The notes beneath the pieces were generated by a model. The model was not told where the DNA came from. It saw only the letters and a program-made list of their open reading frames with translations, and searched no databases. From Clarkia xantiana subsp. parviflora (lineage: Eukaryota; Streptophyta; Magnoliopsida; Myrtales; Onagraceae): a DNA stretch of 64,000 bases. Made by a program: the position numbers and the translations under genes. Below, in pieces: positions 56,660 to 64,000 of the stretch (within the stretch, counting starts at the first letter, position 1; each line of letters starts with the position of its first letter). The DNA is taken from assembly GCA_036873135.1 (NCBI GenBank), contig JAPTYO010000009.1, forward strand, positions 37,278,756-37,342,755, given 5' to 3'.

Positions 56660-57571
56660 ACAGATGCTGATCCCAGAGAAGAGTTTGGGCGTCCCACCCC
56701 CGTGGAGGATTTGAAGGAGGTCGAGATTGATGGGCCTCAGAGGAAGGTGAAAATCGGGTCTGCTCTGACCGAGGAGACAGCCCGAGAATTGATTGATCTA
56801 CTGAAAGAGTTCAAGGAGCTGTTTGCCTGGTCCCCGAGTGACATGCCAGGAATCTGCCCCGATGTGATCGTACACGAGTTGAAGATCGATCCTGCGATCA
56901 AACCTATCGCGCAGAAAAGGCGTCCGATGGGCACAGACAAGAGGATTGCAATCCAGCAGGAGGTGGGCAGGTTGCTCGATGCTGGTTTATCAGGGAGCTC
57001 CGATTCCAGACTTGGGTTGCTAACCCGGTGCTGGTGAAGAAGAGCAATGGGAAATGGCGGATGTGCGTTGATTTCCACGACCTGAATAAGGCTTGCAAGA
57101 ATCGACCAGTTGGTGGATGCCACGTCGGGACACGAGTTGTTAAGCTTCATGGATGCGTATTCAGGCTATAACCAGATCAAGATGGCTAAGGAAGACGCTC
57201 CTCACACAGCATTTTATGCAGACAGTGACATCTATTACTACGATGTCATGCCTTTCGGGTTGATTAATGCCGGGGCAACCTACTAGCGGATGGTGAACAA
57301 GCTGTTCGGAGATATGCTGGGGAAAACCATGGAGGCTTACGTGGACGATATGCTGGTGAAGTCCCGACAAGCTGAGGATCATGTACACAACCTAGCCACG
57401 GCGTTTGAGTGGATGAGGCTTCATCAGGTTCGCTTGAACCCGACAAAATGCGCCTTCGGAGTCCACTCGGGGAAGTTTCTGGGCTTTATGGTGAGTCAGA
57501 GAGGAATTGAGGTGAACCCAGAAAAGCTGAGAGCGATTGAGGAGATGTAATCTCCAATAAACCATCGGGAG
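56660..57571 (+). pseudogene. Reverse transcriptase of element E
   Basis: The frame continues with ELIDLLKEFKELFAWSPSDMPG and PIAQKRRPMG, shifts near 56993, and goes on with WVANPVLVKKSNGKWRMCVDF. About 23 bases appear to be missing after LNKAC, where the family has a KDSFPLPR-like block. It then reads DAYSGYNQIKMA, DVMPFGLINAGATY, a TAG at about 57284-57286 and AYVDDMLVKS with the catalytic Asp pair. A TAA follows at 57548-57550. Clearly dead. Confidence 0.92.
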
Positions 57572-58730
57572 GTGCAAGTGCTGAATGGTCGACTAGCTGC
57601 AATGAATCGCTTCATGTCCGAGGCAAGTGACCGATCAGTGCCATTTTTTGAAGTCCTGAGGGCCAACAAGAAGTTCGAATGGACCACCAAGTGTGAAGAA
57701 GCGTTCCAGGCACTCAAGCAGCACCTTCGCACCCTCCCGCCGTTGGCGAAACCGGTTCCAGGCGATCCGCTCTATCTTTACTTGGCTGTTTCTGAATTTG
57801 CCATTAGCTCTGTGTTAGTGAAGGTTGTTGAGGGTAATCAAGTCCCCGTCTATTATGTAAGCAAGGCGTTTTCCAAGTCTGAAATGAATTATCCTGCCGT
57901 TGAGAAGTATCTCTTTGCGTTGATTATTACTGCTCGGAAGCTGAGGCCTTATTTCCATGCACACGAGATTACTGTGTTGACGAATCAGCCTCTGAAGCAT
58001 TTTTTGAACCGACCGGATGTGTCGGGGAGATTAGTGAAATGGGCAGTCGAGCTTAGTGAGTTTCACATACACTTTGCTCCGAGAACGGCTATTAAGGGCC
58101 AGGCATTGGCGGACTTCATAGCAGAGTCTACAGCCCCCAATCTGGAAGAAGCGGGCCCTGTAGAGGGGGCAACCATGGAAGTCCCGATAGCAGAACAACC
58201 AGAGATGGCAGAGCAATCAGAACAGCCAAACGAGGAAAATAGTTGGGAAATGTACACGGATGGCTCCTCGAGTTCAGACGGATCAGGAGCAGGCTTTGTG
58301 TTGATACCACCTGGCGGAGGTGAGCCGCTGCAATATGCTTTGGCCTTAACATTTAGGGCCACGAACAACGAAGCTGAGTATGAAGCTCTTATCACGGGCC
58401 TGAAAATTGCTAAAGGTACGGGAGTTGTTCACTTGAGAGTGAAGTGTGTCGCGGCTCTGATTGTGAACCAGGTTCAAGGGCGATACGAGGCGAAGAGCCC
58501 GATGATGAGGAAGTACCTTCACGAGGTGCAAGTCTTGAAGGAGAGCTTTAAAAGCTTCGACATCGAGGCGATCCCGAGGGAGGAAAACGTGGAGGCAGAT
58601 GCCTTGAGCAAATTTGCCCTAGGGGCACCCATGGAGGAAAATCGGAAGGTGCACTTCTTGGAGAAGGTGATCTTGTCGACCACAGACCCGACACAGGTGT
58701 GTGCTATTGAAGCAGGATCGAAGGAAGAGC
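57572..58730 (+). pseudogene. Dual RNase H region of element E
   Basis: The gypsy RNase H (VYYVSKAFSKSEMNYPAVEK, TNQPLKHFLNRPD) is followed by an archaeal-type RNase H (MYTDGSSSSDGSGAGFVL, NNEAEYEAL, ADALSKFALG). The motif that reads KCDASL in C reads KCVAAL here, so one catalytic Asp is Val. The frame is open through both domains but cut off from RT by stops. Confidence 0.9.
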
Positions 58731-59970
58731 CCATTTGGATGACCCGGATAGTCGCGTACCTGACTACGGGTTCAGTCCCCGATAATGAAGTGATAGCTGA
58801 CAGGATACGTCGGATCGCGGTTAATTACGTGATTCTGGACAATCAGCTATACAAGAAGGGCTGGTTCTCGACTCCGTACTTGAAGTGTGTGGCTGAGCCC
58901 GACACAAGTCGAATCCTGAGGGAGATGCACGAAGGGGTCGCGGCTTGTCACGAAGGAGCCTGATCCATTATGAGGAAGGTGCTGAACTTAGGCTATTATT
59001 GGCCTACAATGAGCAAGGAGGCGACGGCTTTGGTCCGATCCTGTGACGCGTGCCAGAGGTATGCCCCGAGTATTGTGGCTCCGGCTGCTAATCTGACATC
59101 CATCAAGAGCGCTGGCCCTTCTCGCAGTGGGGCATCGACTTGGTGGGACCTCTTCCGCAAACACAAGGTCAGTGTAAGTATTTGCTTGTAGCTATCGATT
59201 ATTTCTCGAAATGGATAGAAGCAAAGGCGTTGGCCAAGACGACGGGGAACCAGATCGTCAAATTTCTCCAGACTCATATTGTATCCAGATACGAGATTCC
59301 TAAGGTGGTGATCAGCGACAATGGTCCACCGTTTAACGGGTCTCAGGTGAAGGAGTATCTGGAGGAGTTGAACATCGAGCATCGGACAGCCTCTGTCCGC
59401 CATGCTCAGACTAATGGCCAGGTGGAATCGGCCAACAAAATCGTGATGGATGGCCTGAAGAAAAGGGTCTATGCCTTGAAGGGCAAATGGATGAACGAGC
59501 TGGAAAACGTGCTTTGGGCTGTTAGAACGACACCCAAACGATCAACTGGGGAGACTCCGTTTGGCCTTGTTTATGGCACGAAGGCTGTTGCTCCCGTGGA
59601 GGTAGCTGTGGCATCCCATCGGATAAGATATTACGAGCCTTTGACGAATGATGAAATGAGACGTCTGGATTTGGACTTGCTCGAAGAGAAGAGGTGGGAA
59701 GCCGACGAAGTCCAGGCTCGAATGCGTTTGGCGACGGCCAGGTATTACAATCAGCGAGTTAAATCCCGACAATTCTTCGTCGGGGAGCTGGTTTGGCGTC
59801 GCAACGAGTTTACCCTTTTGGATCGAATCAACAAGATGTCACCAAAATGGGAAGGACCTTACAAGGTCGTGGGGATGCCAGCTCCGAATACGTACAAGTT
59901 GGAGGACCTCGATGGCAGAGCATTGAAGCATTCTTTTTGTGGCGAACACTTGAAGAAACACCATGCGTGA
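58731..59970 (+). pseudogene. Integrase of element E
   Basis: Zinc region HEGVAACHEGA, then a TGA at 58961-58963, then LNLGYYWPTMSKEATAL and CDACQRYAP. A frameshift near 59115 breaks the WPFSQWGIDLVGP block. The core is intact: VAIDYFSKWIEAKAL, VVISDNGPPFNG and NGQVESANKIV give D, D and E. It ends GEHLKKHHA with no chromodomain. Confidence 0.92.
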
Positions 59971-60560
59971 TGAAAAGTCGCCTTAAGTGGTGCCCGATGA
60001 AAAGTCGCCTTAGGTGGTGCCCGATGAAAAGTCTCCTTAGGTGGTGCCCGACGAAAAGTCGCCTTAAGTGGTGCCCGATGTAAAATCGCCTTAAGTGGTG
60101 TAAGTTATTTATCGTTTGATTCGATGTAAGCAAATTTTGTGCCATCAATGAATAAAGAGGTTACTTCCGATCAGAATTATTCTTAGATTCATTCTAAGCG
60201 TTACTTAGTCGCCTTGAGTGGCGCACGAGAAAAGTCGCCTTTAGTGGCGCACGAGAAAAGTCGCCTTGAGTGGTGCACGAGAAAAGCCTTGAGTGGCGCA
60301 CGAGAAAAGTCGCCTTGAGTGGTGCACGAGAAAAGTCACCTTGAGTGATGCACGAGAAAAAGTCGTCTTAAGTGATGCGTGATTCCTAGATTTACTCTAA
60401 GTGTTGTTAAAGTCGTCTTAAGTGATGCGCGAGATTAAGTCGTCTTAAGTGATGCATGATTCTTGGATTTATTCTAAGTATTGGAAAGTCACCTTAAGTG
60501 GTGCGTGATAGTAAGTCACCTTAAGTGGTGCAAGTTGGTAAATCGTCTTAAGTGATGTAT
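59971..60560. repeat. Hairpin arrays of element E between converging genes
   Basis: Directly after the integrase stop a 26-bp unit 'aaaagtcgccttaagtggtg' occurs five times (to 60105). A second array (60205-60560) repeats 'gtcgccttgagtggcgcacg' and relatives. Stems around TTAAGT or TTGAGT are CGCC/GGCG, CGCC/GGTG (G-U), CACC/GGTG and CGTC/GATG (G-U), so two positions change with their partners. A few units have one mismatch. The gap between the two array parts holds AT-rich sequence similar to 32210-32300 of C. Confidence 0.85.
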
Positions 60561-60714
60561 GAGAATATCTTAAGTGTCGAGGTTTCAACTTAAGTAGAGT
60601 CGCTTTAAGAAGTGCAATGAAAAATCGGAACTAAGGAAGTATGATATTCATAAGGGCTCGAAGGCCCGAGGATTACAAAAATGAGGGAAATACAAGGACT
60701 CTAAAGATAAGTAG
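60561..60714. other. Spacer before the antisense stop of E
   Basis: Short non-coding stretch that should hold the antisense 3' end. No clear signal seen. Confidence 0.5.
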
Positions 60715-63440
60715 TTAGGCTTGGTCCTTGTCGGCGGCATCAACGGGGGCAGGGTCCACGAGGTCTGTGGCAGAAGGCTCCACGGGTTCAGCCGCTGGAG
60801 GGTCGATTATCGGGGCGTCAGCACTTGGAGGCTCTGCTGTGTCTTCAACAATCGCAGGAGTGCTCCCTTCATCACTCTCCTCCGAGAGAGAAAAATATTT
60901 ATTCGCGAAGGGGGCGAGAGAAGGAGACTTGTCGAAGTTGATGGCGTCGCCATACTCCAGGTGGAGTTCCTCAACTGCATTGAAGAGGGTGTTCTCCACC
61001 TCCGCGCTGCAGAACTTTACAGCATCAGCCTGGATGTCTTCGGACCTCCGATAATCCTCCCGGCCCTTGGTCTTGGCCGCGACCAGCTGCGCGGGAACCC
61101 CTGCAACTTGCTCCTCCAGAGCCTTCTTTTCCAGGACAAGTTTGTCCTCAGCAACCCGCCGCTCCTGCTGCTCCCGCTTCAGGAGCCCCTCGAAGTCACG
61201 GACCTGCTTTTGGAGGTCCCGAGTCTTTCTGTCGAGGATGGCCTGCTCCTTGGCCAGTTTTCCCCGCGAAGACTCGGAGGCCGCGAGATCCTCCTTAAGC
61301 TTGGCCGTGACCGCCCGCTCTTTCTCCAGGGCCTCCTCGATGGCGAAGAGGTACCCGATGGAACCGTTGATGTCCCCCATCTCCTGCGAAGGAAGGAAAA
61401 CACGTATCAGTAGATGAGCAACCGGCCTTATTGATGAAGAAAGGAAAAGTGAAAGTCTTACCTCTATCCGACGCATGCACATCTCCTGCACATCCCGGCG
61501 CATGTCCTCCGGATCTAAGGTGATCGGATACCTCATAGAAGGCAGGATGGAGCCTGCTACCAGGTGTAGAGCCAGCTCCGGATATATGTCCCCTTGTCGG
61601 AGCTGGACCCCTTGCAGCGTTTGGATCGGGGTCCTGGGAGCATCCTCCTGTGCGGGGTCGAAGGCTTTGTAAAAACTCCCGTCGAGGGGAAGAGGAGAAG
61701 GGCCGACTGAGGTAGTGGAGGGGCGTGCCTCCGACCCACCCCGGGCTGGGGAAGGAGTGATGTCGTGGATAGGCGACGGTTGTCGCTGCTGTCGTGAAGA
61801 AGGCGAGGGGGGCAGCCCCTTGGAGTTTGGTTTCAGCGGGGACTGCCCCGTCCTCCGACGATGGCGAAGAGAGCCACCCTCATCGGTCTCCTCGGAGGAG
61901 TCCAGGCTTTCCACCCGACGAAATTGTTCGCCGGTCGGGGTCTCTCCGCTGGAGAAAAGTGGTGCCCCGCAGAAGGAGGCGCCCCTGCGGAAGGTGGTGC
62001 ACCGGCTGAGGCTCCAGCACCCAACGGAGTCCCCGAGCGACCTGCACCTAGAGGACGAGAGGAGGCTTCAGAAACGTAGTCAGGAAGTTTATTAGAGCCC
62101 TTACACCAAAAAATGCGTCAGGAGACATATTGGTCCTTCCCGCGGTAGTTGTAGTAGCCCGCCTTCAGGACACGAGGAGTTTCTCCTCGGAGGACACGTT
62201 TGACATCGGCGATGCGGGCCTCCATTGTCGAAGGAATCAACTCTTTCGGAACCAGCTTCTTGTACGATTTAATAGCGAGGCAGAGCTTTTTACCTTCTTC
62301 AGCGTTCTGGACGTCGAAGAGCTTGTCCACCCCACGGGGCTCCGCTTTGGCCGCTTCGCGGAAGGAGATCCCGATGGAGCAGCAGCATTCTGGCTAACTT
62401 CCTCTTCCGCGTAGGGCGGACAGCATCGGTCTCCCCCTGCTTAAGGATCAGATTGGTCAGCACGGATACCTTCTTAGCTGCAAACAGTAAAAAACAGAGG
62501 TTAGAGATTTACCCAGGGAACCATATTGGAGGGGCCGTCGAAGAGCTGCCCCCCGGAGACTATGTCGAGGAGTCGGATCCCGGCATTCACCAGGTCCCGC
62601 TCCACGAGAGAATTTGCGTCGAGGGGAGTGTAGGACTCCCCCCATCGGTAGAGCTGGATGAGTTGAAGAGTCTGGAAGTCTTCATCGGTGTAAGTGTGGT
62701 AAGCGGGAGGAGAGTCCGCTTCAACCTCCCATCGGGGCCACGCGATCGAGGAGTTTTGGATGAAGAAGTAGCTCCTCTTCCACCCACTGTTGTAGGACCC
62801 CGTGTCGACCAGGAGTCCCCGACCTTTGACCACCTTCCAGGTGTCATTGGTCCAGTTGCACAACCCGAGTTGCGTCTTGTTCCACTTCGGCATACGGGGG
62901 TAGAAGGCACAGACCCCCGCCTCGTTGCACTTCATCCCATAGAAGGTCCTGAAGAGCTTGAGGTTGTACACCCACTTCTGTCGGAAGCAGAGGACCTGGA
63001 AGGCGTTCCACAAATGTATCGCGTGGGGAGAGAAGGTGGTCGGATGCGTCTTGTAGTGCTGGCACATCTCGACCAGATTACCACAGAAGGGGAATCTAAT
63101 CCCCGCTGATATTTGCCCCGTAAAGACAAACACCTCCCCTTTCCGGGGACGAGTAACCTCAAGGTTACCCGAAGGGCGGGGCCAGGGATACGGGAAACGA
63201 GGTTCCCAGGTAGAGGTGATGCATCCCTCCCGGAGAGCTGTATCATACGCAGTGCTGGAAATCTCGTTCAGAGCATAGTCGAAGTTGAAGGGCTTTCTTC
63301 CCTCGAAACTAATTCCACTGTCTGAAATTAGCCACGGCAAGGAAAGGCACATTGGGTTTTTCCGGGAAATTGCAAACAAACTAAGCAGAGATAAAGGAAA
63401 AAGGTATGCGAACAATAAAGAAGAAACCCTTACCAGACAT
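60715..63440 (-). pseudogene. Antisense gene of element E, four exons, frameshifted
   Basis: Exon borders match element C: 63440-63434 (ATGTCTG), 63321-62513, 62436-61462 and 61383-60715. Introns are 112, 76 and 78 bases, GT-AG. Exon 2 is open and shows FDYALNEISSTAYDTALREG, SAGIRFPFCGNLVEMCQHY, FRTFYGMKCNEAG and GWKRSYFFIQ. Exon 3 is broken by frameshifts between 62330 and 62436 and near 61915, and by a TGA near 62120. Exon 4 is an open coiled coil (LKEDLAASESSRGKLAKEQA) with an acidic Pro-rich tail ending DAADKDQA, compared with SSNKDQV in C. Confidence 0.85.
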
Positions 63441-63599
63441 GATGATTGGAGGTTGGAAGGATGAACTTGACGTTGCCGGAAAGGAGATCGGAGAAACACT
63501 TGGGTCTTCGGAATCGCAGAGCTTGAATTCTCATAGAAGTTGCAGAGAGCTTTTGAAATTTCGGAGACGGTAAAAGGGAAACTGTACCCAGGGTGAGGG

Positions 63600-63608
63600 T
63601 TTTATAGG
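63600..63608 (-). promoter_or_regulatory. TATA box of the antisense gene of E
   Basis: CCTATAAAA on the minus strand, about 160 bases upstream of the ATG, at the same place as in C. Together with the micro-exon donor it marks an independent promoter near the 3' LTR. Confidence 0.65.
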
Positions 63609-63975
63609 CAAAGAGGACAGTCAAAAGGACGTTCTGATCTGGATCATCGAAGTTGAAGCGTTCTGATCTGGACCGTTGAGATGAAACGTGCAGAATGGCA
63701 ACGGGTGTAATGATGAAACGGCCTGAAAAGCACTTTTCAGAAAAAGCAGGCGCGAAAAATCAAGCACGGGTACCAAAGACATCGCTTCGTTATCTGCTGC
63801 ATTTAATGGCAGGGGAACCGAGGAGTCTCCTCGGATTTGGAGGTTATCCTCAGGGCATCGAGGAAGCGTGAACAAGAAGACTTGTACTAAGTGACTATAC
63901 CAAGGGAAAGGTCCCCGATTCCGACGTTGGGAGGTCGGGAGTTGGAAGACACGACGAACTGTAAGTCCCTCATGT
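63609..63975. other. Region between antisense promoter and polypurine tract of E
   Basis: No gene. Blocks such as 'ggggaaccgaggagtctcct' and 'ttggaagacacgacgaact' are shared with C (36190-36240 and 36470-36490), so this non-coding tail is conserved in the family. Confidence 0.55.
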
Positions 63976-63987
63976 CTTGGGGGCAAA

Positions 63988-64000
63988 TGATGGGCTTCGC
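63988..64000 (+). repeat. Start of the 3' LTR of element E
   Basis: TGATGGGCTTCGC repeats the start of the 5' LTR at 53741 and directly follows the tract CTTGGGGGCAAA (63976-63987). Only 13 bases are inside the window. Confidence 0.9.

Larger units (their letters stand above)
53741..64000 (+). mobile_element. Element E: autonomous-type Tat element, nearly complete in window
   Basis: A 5' LTR, primer site, gag, protease, RT, two RNase H domains, integrase, tandem arrays, antisense gene, polypurine tract (63976-63987) and the first 13 bases of the 3' LTR (from 63988) are present in order. Every enzyme frame is damaged. It belongs to the same family as C and would be about 10.9 kb long. The five bases before the LTR are CTAGG; the partner duplication is outside the window. 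Confidence 0.95.

Overview
The window is plant nuclear DNA, most likely from a eudicot with a large, retrotransposon-rich genome. It holds one spliced plant-type pectinesterase gene with short GT-AG introns. Almost everything else is nested LTR retrotransposons with plant-type primer sites (iMet type in the copia elements, TGGCGCCG type in the gypsy elements). I cannot name the species. There are no bacterial features, rRNA, tRNA or CRISPR.

Layout from left to right. 1-4931 is the 3' part of a Tat-type Ty3/gypsy element (element 1) carrying a 66-bp tandem repeat. 4932-10710 is an eroded Ty1/copia element. 10711 to about 16720 is an old Tat-type element without polymerase (A). 17290-27637 is a complete young element (B) with target duplication AAGAG; its two LTRs differ by 7 substitutions and 2 indels. 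It encodes gag, protease and a second partial gag, has no polymerase, and carries an antisense gene. 27709-29355 is a small minus-strand copia-like element with TATT...AATA ends. 29772-47000 is an old TRIM-like miniature element split by two Tat elements: C (29895-37248, 5' deleted, with an intact antisense gene) and D (37249-46866, decayed, same design as B). 47246-48628 (minus) is the only clear host gene, an intact three-exon pectinesterase. 49234-64000 is a three-deep nest: a copia element, then a long-LTR element inside its gag, then a Tat element (E) with gag, protease, RT, two RNase H domains and integrase, all damaged.

The recurring design is the main interest. In B, C, D and E the retroviral genes run rightward and a second spliced gene runs leftward from near the 3' LTR, so the two units converge. 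The antisense gene starts with a tiny exon (ATG plus 1 or 4 bases), has introns at matching places in different families, and ends in a coiled coil. In C it is intact and predicts 819 residues. In the gap between the two converging genes lie tandem arrays of short inverted repeats. Stem bases differ between units while pairing is kept, sometimes by G-U pairs. A similar covarying hairpin sits just downstream of the LTR TATA box in six LTRs of different sequence, and the U3 of B carries a third dyad array.

Antisense genes in Tat-lineage elements, such as those described in Grande and Retand-type elements, are known in general terms. The shared micro-exon architecture, the matching TATA position and the covarying hairpin arrays at the convergent 3' ends are what I consider worth following up. 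All intron calls and folds are by eye.
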